A stretch of DNA of 64,000 bases from Pseudoalteromonas citrea (GTDB lineage Bacteria > Pseudomonadota > Gammaproteobacteria > Enterobacterales > Alteromonadaceae). Location of the stretch: contig NZ_AHBZ03000012.1 of NCBI RefSeq assembly GCF_000238375.3, forward strand, positions 496,001 through 560,000. The letters run 5' to 3'. Below, in pieces: positions 21,464 through 30,798 of this stretch. Made by a program: the position numbers and the translations under genes. Under the pieces are notes generated by a model, which searched no databases, had not been told where the DNA came from, and saw nothing but the letters and a program-made list of their open reading frames with translations. How positions within the stretch are numbered: the stretch's first letter is position 1; every line of letters begins with the position of its first letter.

Positions 21464-23083
21464 ATGGCTAAACAGACGCCAAAAACAAGTATAAGAAAGG
21501 TTCTAGTTAGTGCAGTAATGCTTGTTACTGCACTATGTTTGTCGTTGTCTATCTCTATTTCTACTTACCTGGATGTCAAAGAGCAAAAACAACTAATTAT
21601 TAATAAGTTAGATATGATCGCAGAGATCATCGCATTTAATGCACAAATTACGCTAATTTTTGAAGATAGAAAAACAGAAGAAAAGCGCCTCAAATCCTTC
21701 AATAAAGTTGGATTAGTCAAAAACATTCACATTTATGATATTGATGATGTGACAAATAAACCAGTCTTTTTCACCAGTTATAACGCCAGTAAAACTCCGC
21801 CTGTACCATTAAAAGTTAATAGTGTAGATGAATTAAAAGTACCTAAAATCACTGCAGATTATATTGAATTGGTTAAACCAGTTGTTTATGAAGGAAAAAT
21901 AGAAGGTTACGTATATATTAGAGGCGGGCTAGAAAGGTTAAATAAGTATATTAATACAAAAATAATAGTTGATATAATGTTAACCTTATTTGTTTTGGTG
22001 TTGGTTTTATTAGTTGCCCGAGGTATACAAAAGAGAATTGCCACACCAATTGAAGCGTTATCTCTATTATTACAGGATGTTTCTAAAAATCATAATTATA
22101 ACGCTAGAGCAGACAGAAGTAATATTGAAGAAATAAATATACTTGCCACTAATTTAAACCTTATGCTGGCCCGAACTCAAAATCAGTTAGAGCGCCATAA
22201 GGCTGATAAACAAGAAATAAAACAACTTAATCAAAGCTTAGAAGAAAAGGTTAATCAACGCACTATTGCCCTCAGAGAAGCCAACCAAGAGCTACTCAAT
22301 ACACTTGAACGTATGCATCAGTACCAGAATCAGATTGTAGAAAACGAAAAAATGGCCTCACTAGGCCAGATGGTTGCTGGTGTGGCTCATGAAGTTAACA
22401 CCCCAATAGGCCTAGGCGTAACAGGCTCCACGTTATTGCGTGACAAACTCTCAGATATTAAAACAGCATTCGAGCAAAAAAGTCTAACCTCCAAGCAGCT
22501 GGAGCGATTTATTGGCGACGGCATCGAAAATCTAGATTTAATATATCGTAACCTTAATCGCGCTGCAGATCTCATATCGAGCTTCAAACGAGTCGCCGTC
22601 AGTCAAGATTTAGAGCTTAGTTCAGATGTAAATATCACTAATTTGTTAGAAAACATCATCACAGCGATGAAAGCTGACATTGCTGTAAAACAACCTGAAA
22701 TTGACGTCCAATGCGCCGAAGGGTTAACTGTTAGTAGTAAAGCAGGCCCCCTACAACAAGTGTTCGAGCAACTCATTTCAAACTCTTTACTCCATGCATT
22801 TAAAGGGGTAGAAAATAATAACATCGATATAAATATTTCACGCTCGAGCAACCAACTATCCATTTTATACACTGATAATGGCAGTGGAGTACCAACCTCT
22901 ATTCGCAAACGAATTTTTGACCCTTTTGTAACCACTAAACGCGGCGAGGGCGGTAGTGGCCTGGGTATGCACTTAGTCTATAACTTAGTCACACAAGCGC
23001 TCAATGGAAACATTGCATTAGATGAGGACTATGACAACGGCACTCGCTTCATTATTACACTACCATTAGTTGAGCTTGGGTAA
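21464..23083 (+). CDS. Membrane sensor histidine kinase (CHASE8-like sensor, HAMP, HisKA, HATPase)
   Basis: A 539-residue inner-membrane kinase: TM1 about 13-35, periplasmic domain 36-163, TM2 about 168-187, HAMP to about 240, a coiled coil (245-295), then the HisKA box 'MASLGQMVAGVAHEVNTPIG' with His309 and a HATPase domain with 'DNGSGVP', 'FDPFVTTKRGEGGSGLGMHLVYNLV'. The periplasmic part ('AEIIAFNAQITLIFEDRKTEEKRLKSF…VKNIHIYD') resembles the CHASE8 domain of YfiN/TpbB-type diguanylate cyclases. The stop overlaps the start of the YfiR-like gene by one base. No receiver domain or cognate regulator is fused; arcA lies 620 bases downstream. Confidence 0.88.
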   Translation: MAKQTPKTSIRKVLVSAVMLVTALCLSLSISISTYLDVKEQKQLIINKLDMIAEIIAFNAQITLIFEDRKTEEKRLKSFNKVGLVKNIHIYDIDDVTNKPVFFTSYNASKTPPVPLKVNSVDELKVPKITADYIELVKPVVYEGKIEGYVYIRGGLERLNKYINTKIIVDIMLTLFVLVLVLLVARGIQKRIATPIEALSLLLQDVSKNHNYNARADRSNIEEINILATNLNLMLARTQNQLERHKADKQEIKQLNQSLEEKVNQRTIALREANQELLNTLERMHQYQNQIVENEKMASLGQMVAGVAHEVNTPIGLGVTGSTLLRDKLSDIKTAFEQKSLTSKQLERFIGDGIENLDLIYRNLNRAADLISSFKRVAVSQDLELSSDVNITNLLENIITAMKADIAVKQPEIDVQCAEGLTVSSKAGPLQQVFEQLISNSLLHAFKGVENNNIDINISRSSNQLSILYTDNGSGVPTSIRKRIFDPFVTTKRGEGGSGLGMHLVYNLVTQALNGNIALDEDYDNGTRFIITLPLVELG

Positions 23084-23598
23084 TGCGGTGTATAATAGTT
23101 ATATTCCTCATGTTTGCGAATTATGCAAGCGCAAAAAGTCCAAATGAGGTACGTTCTGCTTTTCTCTATCAAATGGCCAAGTTTATTGAATTCCCTAATC
23201 AACAAACAAAAGCCACCACCCGATTTTGCTTTTACCGTATTAATAATGGCCCAGGTGCTATTTTATCAGAGAATAAAAACCTCACAGTGCGTAACCGTCC
23301 TATAGAAGTTATTAAAATAGATAAAAATACTAATATAATGGAACTTTCTCAGCAGTGCGATATCACATACATTGATGAACTGAGTGAAAATGATATACTG
23401 TCTACTTGGACCGATACAACCTCTTTAAATATGGTTTTGGTTGGAGATAGTATTAAGTTCCTTGAAGGTGGTGGTATAGCTTCATTGGTCCAAGAAGGGA
23501 GTAAAATCCGGTTGTATATAAATAGGCGACAGATTGCCCAGCATAACTTTACTGTGTTATCGAGATTGCTTGCAGTTTCTAAGTTTCATCCCAACTGA
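23083..23598 (+). CDS. YfiR family periplasmic protein (DUF4154)
   Basis: A 171-residue secreted protein with a signal peptide (about 1-17, ending ASA-K). Mature sequence shows the DUF4154/YfiR pattern: 'VRSAFLYQMAKFIEFP', 'CFYRINNGPG', 'CDITYIDELSE', 'GGGIASLVQEGSKIRLYINRRQIAQHNFTVLSRLLAVSK'. YfiR in Pseudomonas binds the periplasmic sensor domain of the cyclase YfiN and holds it inactive. Here the partner is a histidine kinase gene overlapping by one base, so this protein probably gates that kinase. Cysteines at about 50 and 91 could form a redox-sensitive disulfide. Confidence 0.85.
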   Translation: MRCIIVIFLMFANYASAKSPNEVRSAFLYQMAKFIEFPNQQTKATTRFCFYRINNGPGAILSENKNLTVRNRPIEVIKIDKNTNIMELSQQCDITYIDELSENDILSTWTDTTSLNMVLVGDSIKFLEGGGIASLVQEGSKIRLYINRRQIAQHNFTVLSRLLAVSKFHPN

Positions 23599-23705
23599 TT
23601 TTACTTGTTAACAATTGAATATACTCCTATAATCGTAAATATTCGGTTTTATTAGATAGTACCGAATTACATGTAAATAATATATTCCGAAAAGGTTAAT
23701 TTATA

Positions 23706-24422
23706 ATGCAAACGCCAGTCATTCTGATTGTAGAGGATGAAGACGTAACTCGCCTGAACCTCGTTAGCTTATTTGAAGCAGAAGGTTACAAAGTAATTGA
23801 AGCCATTGATGGCGATGACATGCATGACAAACTGACAACGCATGACGACGTCAACCTTGTAGTTATGGACATCAATCTTCCAGGCAAAAACGGCTTAATC
23901 TTAGCGCGTGAATTACGCCAAAAGAGAAACATTGGCCTTATCTTCCTAACCGGTCGTGATAATGATGTTGACCGTATTTTAGGACTAGAAATTGGTGCCG
24001 ATGATTACATTACGAAACCATTTAACCCACGTGAGTTGACAATTCGTGCTCGCAACCTAATTTCTAGAACAGGTTCTTCTGGTGAAGAGTCAGCAATAGA
24101 AACTAACGGTGTGATCACATTCAACGGTTGGGAACTAGATGAAAACAGCCGCTGTTTAACATCGCCTGCTGGAGAAGCTAAACGCTTACCCAAAGGTGAG
24201 TACAGAGCACTTCGTTTAATGCTAGATTCTCCAGGCCGTATATTCAGCCGTGAGCAACTAATTAAGCATATGACGGGTCGCGAACTGCGTGCCAATGACC
24301 GAACTGTTGACGTTACGATCCGTCGTATCCGTAAACACTTTGAAAGTGACAGCAACACCAGCGAGCTTATTAGCACAATTCATGGTGAAGGTTATCGATT
24401 CATCGGTAAAATTGACGGCTAA
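23706..24422 (+). CDS. arcA: Response regulator ArcA
   Basis: DNA-binding regulator of the anoxic redox control system, 238 residues, the same length as E. coli ArcA. Receiver domain 1-120 with acidic pocket 'VEDEDVTR' and phosphoacceptor Asp55 in '[12 protein letters not shown]', then an OmpR-type winged helix (about 135-236; '[34 protein letters not shown]', '[16 protein letters not shown]'). Unlike in E. coli, the kinase arcB lies next to it, convergently. A good terminator follows. Confidence 0.94.
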   Translation: MQTPVILIVEDEDVTRLNLVSLFEAEGYKVIEAIDGDDMHDKLTTHDDVNLVVMDINLPGKNGLILARELRQKRNIGLIFLTGRDNDVDRILGLEIGADDYITKPFNPRELTIRARNLISRTGSSGEESAIETNGVITFNGWELDENSRCLTSPAGEAKRLPKGEYRALRLMLDSPGRIFSREQLIKHMTGRELRANDRTVDVTIRRIRKHFESDSNTSELISTIHGEGYRFIGKIDG

Positions 24423-24461
24423 CCATAGTTTTTATGGTTTATGCGAGTTTTGCAATTATAT

Positions 24462-24488
24462 AAGGGGGCTGTTTAGCCCCTTTGTTTT
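24462..24488 (+). terminator. arcA terminator
   Basis: GGGGCT / AGCCCC stem with GTTT loop, extended by A-T/G-T pairs and followed by TTTGTTTT, 40 bases after the arcA stop. Confidence 0.8.
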
Positions 24489-24664
24489 GCCTGGCGCTCA
24501 CAACCTCTGGTAAGACTCCACTAAACAGTACTAAAACAAAACTTACCTTGTGTTCTCACAACTCCCTGACTCTGCGCAGAGACTTTTCATGTTAATTGCA
24601 AACCTAATGTCTACCATACAAAATAAGCCAAAGAGTGATGCGAGGATATCCCCCGGTGTCGTGT
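24489..24664. other. arcA-arcB convergent spacer, no gene seen
   Basis: Between the arcA terminator and the arcB terminator I see no open frame with a start signal, repeat or RNA motif. The stretch holds a short CTCTGCGCAGAG palindrome (about 24571-24582). Confidence 0.5.
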
Positions 24665-24707
24665 AAAAAGCGACTAAGCCTTTAGACAATCGATTGCTAG
24701 CTTAGTC
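24665..24707 (-). terminator. Probable arcB terminator
   Basis: On the minus strand GACTAAGC and GCTTAGTC form a perfect 8-bp stem over a 20-base loop, followed by GCTTTTT. It lies about 50 bases after the arcB stop. Confidence 0.55.
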
Positions 24708-24754
24708 AATAAATTACCCTGTTAGAACACCAACAAGCGCATCAATAAACACCA

Positions 24755-27091
24755 TTATTTATCTACATCCGCGAGCTTTTCTATCGCACTTTTTAACGAG
24801 CTCAAACCACACTCAATTTTTCCCTCAAGTTCAAGGATCCAACTTTCCATCACTTCACCGTCAACGTTGTCGGCATCAAGTTCCATGACTTTTGCATGTA
24901 GTTGTACGTCTTGCAGCCCCACAGAACCCGCAGCCCCTTTGAGTTTATGCGCAACAGAGCTGTACTCAGCTATATCGTTATTCTCCAAAGCGATTCGTAG
25001 TTCAGAACAGTATTTAGGGCTAAGCGTCTCAAATAGGTCACTACTGCGCTTAAAGGGTGTTACTCCCATGGATGAAACAAAATCGATAATTGTTTCAACA
25101 TCCAGTAATGCATATTGTTCATGATCAAGGGGGTTGATAGTGGACTCTGAATTACTTTGGCCTTTTTGCGAGTCAATGCCAAACAACTCCGCGAGCATTT
25201 TGTCTAATCGAGTGGTATTTATTGGCTTGGCTAATGCGCCCTGAATACTGATCCCTTGCAATTCCTTTTCTGCACTTCTCACATTCGCCGTTAGCGCAAC
25301 AATAGGTAAATTATCATAATGACTATCCGATCTCACTTCTTTGGCAACAACATCACCATTGATATCGGGAAGCTGCATATCCAGTAAAATTAAATCGAGT
25401 TCATCTTCAGTAGCAACTAAAGATAAAGCATCTTCACCTGTTTCAGCCCAAATCACTTCATGACCACGCTGCTCCAATAAATTAGTGGCTATTTCAGCGT
25501 TTAGAGGCACGTCTTCCACCAGCAGAATATATAAACTTCTACCAGCATAGCTTTGCTCTTTTGGTGCACTGCACAATGTTAATGGGATCTCAACATCAAA
25601 TCGGCTACCTTGACCTTCAATACTACTGACATGTACTTGCCCATGCATAGCGCTTACTAATGCTTTAGTCACAGCAAGCCCGATTCCAGAGCCAATTGCA
25701 TTTGCACCCGTTGAGTCCGGTGCTTTGTAATACATATCAAAAATACGTGCTTGTTGATCACTCGGGATCCCCATACCTGTATCGATCACGCTAAACGACA
25801 ACCATTGCCCGCTTTCTCTATTTTCGCGTTTAAATTCAAGTGTAACGCTACCCCTGTGGGTAAATTTCACGGCATTATTAATTAAATTCCAAAGAACCTG
25901 TCGTAACCGAGTCGGATCAAGCAATGCATATACATCGAGTACACCAGTACGATTAATTACAAACTCCAGCCCTTTTTGGTCTGCGATCAAACCAGTAAAG
26001 TTAACAACGTCATTAATAAAATCAGAGACATTAATACTGTCTGTTGCAATGTCTAATTGCTCACGATCTATTTTATCTAAATCTATAATATCATTGAATA
26101 TATTACCAAGTGTTTCGGCACTTGAGAAAATCGTATTACACCAACTTTTTTGCTGTTGTGACAATTCAGAATCTAACATCATCCGGGTCAAGCCAACGAT
26201 ACCGTTCAGCGGTGTTCTTAATTCATGGCTCAACGTAGCAATAAACTTGCCTTTATCTTTATAGGCGGTTTCTAACGCCTGTTCAGCTTCTTTACGACTG
26301 GTTATGTCTCGTCCAAAGGCCAACAACCCGATATATTCCCCTTTATCGTTAATAAAGGGTAGTTTTCGCATTTCAAACCAGCGATGTTCGCCATCAACAG
26401 GGTACTCAACATCTAAAGTAATTGGCTGTTGAGTAGTAGCAACTTCGGTATCTGTGCGCAGCACTTCTGGCAGATAACTGCGCGGATAGATATCTTCAAC
26501 TGACTTCCCTATCAACTCAGCACTATTTTTACCCATGACTAATTCGAACATTTTATTGCATCCGGCAAAAACGCCATGTTGATCACGGTAATAAAATAAA
26601 TCAGGGGAAGAATCAACAATAGAGCGCAGTAGCATGCTTTGTTGAGCTAGCTCTTGTTGTGTTTTTTTTCGTTCGGCTATTTCTTTACGTAACTCTTCAA
26701 TCGCACGATGCTTGGCATGCAGTGCCATTTTTCGTTCATCAACTTCATTGTTGAGGCGGTTGATATTGTCTTTCAATGTTTGGTTTAACAATTTTTCTTG
26801 CTGTGTCGCAGACTCTAGGTAAGTTTTAGATGCTTCCAATTGCCGCATCGCAAGAATGGTCATTGAAATAAGCACAGGAGATGTCACCGCAGCAAAAAAA
26901 AGCACCGCTAACACATCAACAATTATTATTTCACCTAACGCAATGTAATAGAACATACACGACAAGATAAGTGACACTAATAACATAAACGCATAGCAAA
27001 ACAGTCCAGCGACTTTATCGCCAAATCTATTGATTAAGTTTACTAATACTCGGGCCCAGGGGCCAAAAGAAGATTCTATCATAGTTACCAC
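24755..27091 (-). CDS. arcB: Aerobic respiration sensor kinase ArcB (tripartite hybrid)
   Basis: 778 residues, identical in length to E. coli ArcB. Two membrane segments (about 28-52 and 55-80), a coiled-coil linker, a PAS domain (150-270), HisKA with His289 in 'LSHELRTPLNG', HATPase ('NLINNAVKF', 'DTGMGIP', 'GSGIGLAVTK'), a receiver with Asp571 in 'LILLDMQLPD', and a C-terminal HPt domain with His715 in 'VAHKLKGAAGS'. It senses quinone redox state and phosphorylates ArcA, encoded convergently. Only one cysteine (178) is visible in the PAS region, whereas E. coli uses Cys180 and Cys241. Start GTG 27091 or ATG 27082. Confidence 0.93.
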   Translation of the reverse strand: MVTMIESSFGPWARVLVNLINRFGDKVAGLFCYAFMLLVSLILSCMFYYIALGEIIIVDVLAVLFFAAVTSPVLISMTILAMRQLEASKTYLESATQQEKLLNQTLKDNINRLNNEVDERKMALHAKHRAIEELRKEIAERKKTQQELAQQSMLLRSIVDSSPDLFYYRDQHGVFAGCNKMFELVMGKNSAELIGKSVEDIYPRSYLPEVLRTDTEVATTQQPITLDVEYPVDGEHRWFEMRKLPFINDKGEYIGLLAFGRDITSRKEAEQALETAYKDKGKFIATLSHELRTPLNGIVGLTRMMLDSELSQQQKSWCNTIFSSAETLGNIFNDIIDLDKIDREQLDIATDSINVSDFINDVVNFTGLIADQKGLEFVINRTGVLDVYALLDPTRLRQVLWNLINNAVKFTHRGSVTLEFKRENRESGQWLSFSVIDTGMGIPSDQQARIFDMYYKAPDSTGANAIGSGIGLAVTKALVSAMHGQVHVSSIEGQGSRFDVEIPLTLCSAPKEQSYAGRSLYILLVEDVPLNAEIATNLLEQRGHEVIWAETGEDALSLVATEDELDLILLDMQLPDINGDVVAKEVRSDSHYDNLPIVALTANVRSAEKELQGISIQGALAKPINTTRLDKMLAELFGIDSQKGQSNSESTINPLDHEQYALLDVETIIDFVSSMGVTPFKRSSDLFETLSPKYCSELRIALENNDIAEYSSVAHKLKGAAGSVGLQDVQLHAKVMELDADNVDGEVMESWILELEGKIECGLSSLKSAIEKLADVDK

Positions 27092-27293
27092 ATAGCCTAT
27101 TAACTCGTTTATTATACCTAAGCGCTAATAAGAAGCTAATTATCCCTTATATTCGTACCACATGTTTGTTACCTGTATAGTCAACTGCACAAAATGAAAC
27201 TTTATCAATCCCATTTATTTTACATTCATAGGCAAGTCGCTGGGTTTTAGTGTAATATGCGCGACTTTAATTGTCGTGACTATGAGGGTATAA

Positions 27294-28214
27294 ATGCAAA
27301 CAACAATGCCAGACATTGCACACTCAGCAGATGCTTTGCAAACAGGCAAGCTAGACTGGGTAGGTATGGGAAATATCGAACTACCACTACTATTTGCCAG
27401 TAAAGGTCTTAGCGATACGCATGTTACAGCAAAAGCCGATGCATTTGTTAACTTACAAAAAGAAGATGCGAAAGGCATCCATATGTCACGGCTATTTTTA
27501 GCACTAGATACCTTATCTTGTGAACAAAGCCTCACACCTAAAACATTAACTCAAGTGTTAGATAGCTTTATCTCAAGTCATCAAGAGTTAAGCAATGCGG
27601 CAAAAGTCTCAATTACCTTCGAATTGCCGCTAAGACGTCCTTCACTTTTAAGCAAAAAGCAAGGCTGGAAAAGCTACCCAATTACGATAACAGCGATATT
27701 AGAAGACGGTGTAGCCCTAATAGAACTTGGTGTAGATGTAACCTACTCATCCACTTGCCCATGCTCCGCAGCATTAGCAAGGCAACTTATCCAAAATGCA
27801 TTTGCAGAAAAGTTTCAACAAGCAACTGTTGATAAAGAACAAGTGCATGCATGGCTTGGCACCACAGAAGGTATACTTGCCACACCGCACTCACAAAGAA
27901 GCATCGCCAATATAAAAGTATTGTTACCTGCTGACTGTGAAGAATTCGATATCCTTGCACTTATCAATCAAGTAGAAGACGAATTAAAAACCCCCGTTCA
28001 AGCAGCCGTAAAACGTGAGGATGAGCAAGAGTTTGCTCGATTAAATGGTCAAAACCTGATGTTCTGCGAGGATGCGGCAAGAAAACTCAAAGCGTTATTT
28101 GAAAAAACGTCATACCAAGATTTTTATATTAAAATAAATCACTATGAGTCTCTCCATGCTCATGATGCTGTTGCCTATGCTGTAAAAGGCATCGCGAGTG
28201 GCTATAAAGCATAA
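27294..28214 (+). CDS. folE2: GTP cyclohydrolase FolE2 (type IB)
   Basis: Converts GTP to 7,8-dihydroneopterin triphosphate for folate synthesis; the IB type can use metals other than zinc and is often induced under zinc limitation. The 306-residue protein has the family metal-site segment '[19 protein letters not shown]' with the catalytic Cys, '[13 protein letters not shown]', '[26 protein letters not shown]' and the C-terminal '[14 protein letters not shown]'. No clear Zur box was recognised upstream. Confidence 0.94.
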   Translation: MQTTMPDIAHSADALQTGKLDWVGMGNIELPLLFASKGLSDTHVTAKADAFVNLQKEDAKGIHMSRLFLALDTLSCEQSLTPKTLTQVLDSFISSHQELSNAAKVSITFELPLRRPSLLSKKQGWKSYPITITAILEDGVALIELGVDVTYSSTCPCSAALARQLIQNAFAEKFQQATVDKEQVHAWLGTTEGILATPHSQRSIANIKVLLPADCEEFDILALINQVEDELKTPVQAAVKREDEQEFARLNGQNLMFCEDAARKLKALFEKTSYQDFYIKINHYESLHAHDAVAYAVKGIASGYKA

Positions 28215-28242
28215 TCAAGGCTCATAACCAAGTTAATGTTTT

Positions 28243-28308
28243 ACACTCCACAAACAGGCACGACAATTGCTTAATTAAATCAACTGTCAAAATGTCGTTG
28301 TGGAGTGT
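28243..28308 (+). promoter_or_regulatory. Stem that sequesters the ribosome-binding site of the DUF2726 gene
   Basis: ACACTCCACAA (28243-28253) is the exact reverse complement of TTGTGGAGTGT (28298-28308). A nested CGACA / TGTCG pair (28261-28265, 28293-28297) continues the stem after a seven-base bulge. The right arm contains GGAG (28302-28305), the Shine-Dalgarno of the ATG at 28312, so folding would block initiation. Alternatively the inverted repeat is a DNA operator. Confidence 0.55.
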
Positions 28309-28311
28309 TTT

Positions 28312-28902
28312 ATGGAATTCGCTTTATTATCTATCCTAGCCCTAGTTGTAGTTGCTTCAGTTGTTGCGGCAAAATATAGCGATGTAGGAGGCAATCCTTA
28401 TCCCTTTAGTAGAAAAGAATCTGTTTTTAGCACTGTCGAAGCGTCTTTTTTAACTCTCCTAGAACGTGCGGTCGGTGATAAGTTTAAAATTGTAAGCCGA
28501 GTCAAACTCATTGACCTTATTGAATGTAAGCCTGGTTTATCAAAAAAAGCCCGTCGCGCAGCCATAACGAAAGCAAAAAACAAACAGCTTGACTACGTAC
28601 TGGTAGATAAAGAAACACTGACCATTGTTGCTGCGGTAGATTTGGTTAATAACAGCAATAAAGGTGGGCACAAAGCTCAACGTGACTGGTTCGTAAATGG
28701 CGCGCTTGAATCAGCAAATATTCCTCACATACGCATGAAAGTGAAGGCGGGCTACAAGGCAAGCGAAGTTCGCAACGCCATTTTATTCAAATTGGGTAAA
28801 ACACCTCAACCACCAAAAAAATTAAGAACCCGTGTGGAAAAACCCGCAGTAATGTCGCCCTCACAAGCAAAAGCGCATTCCACCAGCTTGGCAGAAATTT
28901 AA
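28312..28902 (+). CDS. DUF2726 domain-containing protein
   Basis: 196-residue protein with one N-terminal membrane anchor (about 3-22) and a cytoplasmic DUF2726 domain: 'KESVFSTVEASFLTLLERAVGDKFKIVSRVKLIDLI', 'ARRAAITKAKNKQLDYVLVDKETLTIVAAVDL', 'GHKAQRDWFVNGALESANIPHIRMKVKAGY'. The core resembles a restriction-endonuclease-like fold, as in the topoisomerase/nuclease-related DUF2726 families, but activity is unproven. Basic tail. ATG 28312 is chosen because GGAG lies six bases upstream; a GTG at 28300 would overlap that site. Confidence 0.8.
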   Translation: MEFALLSILALVVVASVVAAKYSDVGGNPYPFSRKESVFSTVEASFLTLLERAVGDKFKIVSRVKLIDLIECKPGLSKKARRAAITKAKNKQLDYVLVDKETLTIVAAVDLVNNSNKGGHKAQRDWFVNGALESANIPHIRMKVKAGYKASEVRNAILFKLGKTPQPPKKLRTRVEKPAVMSPSQAKAHSTSLAEI

Positions 28903-29024
28903 CATATTTAATAATAGCAGGTCTCACACCTGCTATTTTCATTTACTTTAAAGCTCATTTTACAAACTCGCATTTAAGCCAACCTTAGGTATAATAATCA
29001 GCAACTTTGTTTAGGAATTTAATC

Positions 29025-29732
29025 ATGAAAATAGGTATTATTGGTGCCATGGAGCCGGAAGTAGCGATTTTGCGAGGCGCTATTGCCAACAAGACAGAAA
29101 CCAGCAAAGGTGGCTTTACATTTTATACTGGTGAATTGGCGGGCCACACTGTTACTCTGGTTCAATCAGGAATTGGAAAAGTAGCCGCAACAGTAGCAAC
29201 CACGCTACTAATAGACAACTTTACACCTGATTGCGTTATCAACACCGGCTCTGCAGGTGGGTTTGAGCCTTCTTTAAATGTAGGTGATGTAGTTATTTCA
29301 AATGAAGTACGTCACCACGATGTAGACGTAACTGCTTTTGGGTATGAAATTGGCCAAGTACCGCAAATGCCAGCAGGTTTTGCAGCACATCCAGCGCTTA
29401 TCACAGCAGCACAAAAAAGTGTCGCAACACTTTCGGATACACAAACAATGGTAGGCCTAATTTGTACAGGCGATTCATTTATGTGTGATCCAGTCCGCAT
29501 TGATCAAACACGTAAAGACTTCCCAACCATGCTCGCGGTAGAAATGGAAGGTGCAGCAATAGCACAAGCGTGCCACGTGCTCCATACACCGTTTGTTGTG
29601 ATCCGTTCACTCTCTGATATTGCGGGTAAAGAGTCACCGCAGTCTTTTGAAGAATATTTAGAAGTGGCATCTATTAACTCATCAAAGCTTGTTAATGAGT
29701 TACTAGAGCAGCTGAAAACCGTTACGCTTTAA
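29025..29732 (+). CDS. mtnN: 5'-methylthioadenosine/S-adenosylhomocysteine nucleosidase
   Basis: Cleaves adenine from methylthioadenosine, S-adenosylhomocysteine and 5'-deoxyadenosine; it also feeds autoinducer-2 synthesis. The 235-residue product starts [17 protein letters not shown] and contains '[10 protein letters not shown]', 'INTGSAGGF', '[13 protein letters not shown]' (substrate Glu) and '[18 protein letters not shown]' with the catalytic Asp. Start ATG 29025 follows TAGGAATTTAATC; six further codons upstream are open but not conserved. cbiB follows after two bases. Confidence 0.95.
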   Translation: MKIGIIGAMEPEVAILRGAIANKTETSKGGFTFYTGELAGHTVTLVQSGIGKVAATVATTLLIDNFTPDCVINTGSAGGFEPSLNVGDVVISNEVRHHDVDVTAFGYEIGQVPQMPAGFAAHPALITAAQKSVATLSDTQTMVGLICTGDSFMCDPVRIDQTRKDFPTMLAVEMEGAAIAQACHVLHTPFVVIRSLSDIAGKESPQSFEEYLEVASINSSKLVNELLEQLKTVTL

Positions 29733-29734
29733 TA

Positions 29735-30700
29735 GTGATGGTAGACCTATTGCAGGCCCTACAGGGCTTGCTTATCTTTGCAGTAGCACTACTGTGTGCA
29801 CATAGTTTTCCCGTATTAAGTAGTTACCACCCTTTTACTTTATTTGAATTAACGTTTAAAGGCGTGGTACAACGCGTTTATCGGCCTAAACATACTAAAA
29901 ACTACCAATTTTTATCGGGTATTTTAGCCTTTAGCTTACCCATACTGACCTTACTTACCCTCGCTTTGGGATTGAGTATGTTGGCATTTCACCCGCAATG
30001 GCTTGGCGGTTTAGTACTCTATTTATGCCTAGATACTCAAACAGCAACCCGAACAAAACGTATTGCAACGCTCCTTAAGCAAGGTCAAAAAGCGACTGCG
30101 AGGCAATTATTGTCAACAATCGTGGCCAGAGAGGTCGACACTCTATCTAGCATCGGAATAGCTAAAGCATGTATAGATAGCACGGCTATGCGTACGATAC
30201 GCCATTACTACTTAGTCATCGTATTCTATTTAATTGCAGGCCCCATCGCTGCGCTAACTTACAAACTGTTATTGCTCTGCAATCATGCTTGGCGAACTGA
30301 GATAAAGCCAAACTCAGCTTTTATAAAACCGCTTTCTGGATTACTTAACGTATTAGAGTGGCTACCTGTGCGCGGCTTTGTCCTCATAATGGCTTTTAGC
30401 TTAAACTACAAAAAAGTCCGTCACTATTTAAAACACTACGCTCGGTTTTTTTATCAGAAAAATTCTGGTTGGATTTTATGCTTATTTGCAGCAAACCTGC
30501 ACATTCAATTAGGTGGGCCGTGTTTGTACCATGGGGAACGGTTTAAAAAGATGCGTGTAGGTAGTGAACGCCATCCAGAACCCAATGATCTCATTGCATT
30601 GCTAGCGTTGCTCAAGCGAATTCAGGTCTTCAGTGGGTTGCTTCTGGTATTAACTTGGGTGCTGTCACTCATAGTGATGCAATTACTTAGCATTAAATAA
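29735..30700 (+). CDS. CbiB/CobD-like adenosylcobinamide-phosphate synthase family protein
   Basis: 321-residue polytopic membrane protein of the CbiB family, whose members attach aminopropanol (phosphate) to adenosylcobyric acid. Seen: 'HPFTLFELTFKGVVQRVYRP'-type N-terminus, cytosolic loop 'QLLSTIVAREVDTLSSIGIAKACIDST', the core 'YYLVIVFYLIAGPIAALTYKLL' and 'GGPCLYHGE'. The gene starts two bases after mtnN (GTG 29735 or ATG 29738). No other cobalamin-biosynthesis gene is in the window, so a salvage role is more likely than de novo synthesis. Family call fairly firm, activity inferred. Confidence 0.75.
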   Translation: MMVDLLQALQGLLIFAVALLCAHSFPVLSSYHPFTLFELTFKGVVQRVYRPKHTKNYQFLSGILAFSLPILTLLTLALGLSMLAFHPQWLGGLVLYLCLDTQTATRTKRIATLLKQGQKATARQLLSTIVAREVDTLSSIGIAKACIDSTAMRTIRHYYLVIVFYLIAGPIAALTYKLLLLCNHAWRTEIKPNSAFIKPLSGLLNVLEWLPVRGFVLIMAFSLNYKKVRHYLKHYARFFYQKNSGWILCLFAANLHIQLGGPCLYHGERFKKMRVGSERHPEPNDLIALLALLKRIQVFSGLLLVLTWVLSLIVMQLLSIK

Positions 30701-30731
30701 TAACGTTCTATAACCCATAGGAAGAAGTAAC

Positions 30732-30759
30732 AAAAATGGCCAGCAATGCTGACCATTTT
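30732..30759. terminator. Bidirectional terminator between cbiB-like gene and tyrS
   Basis: ATGGCCAGC / GCTGACCAT stem (one mismatch) with AAT loop, flanked by A5 and T4, between convergent genes. Confidence 0.75.
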
Positions 30760-30798
30760 ATATTAAATCGTGCCCTAGTAACGAACTAGACAATCAAC

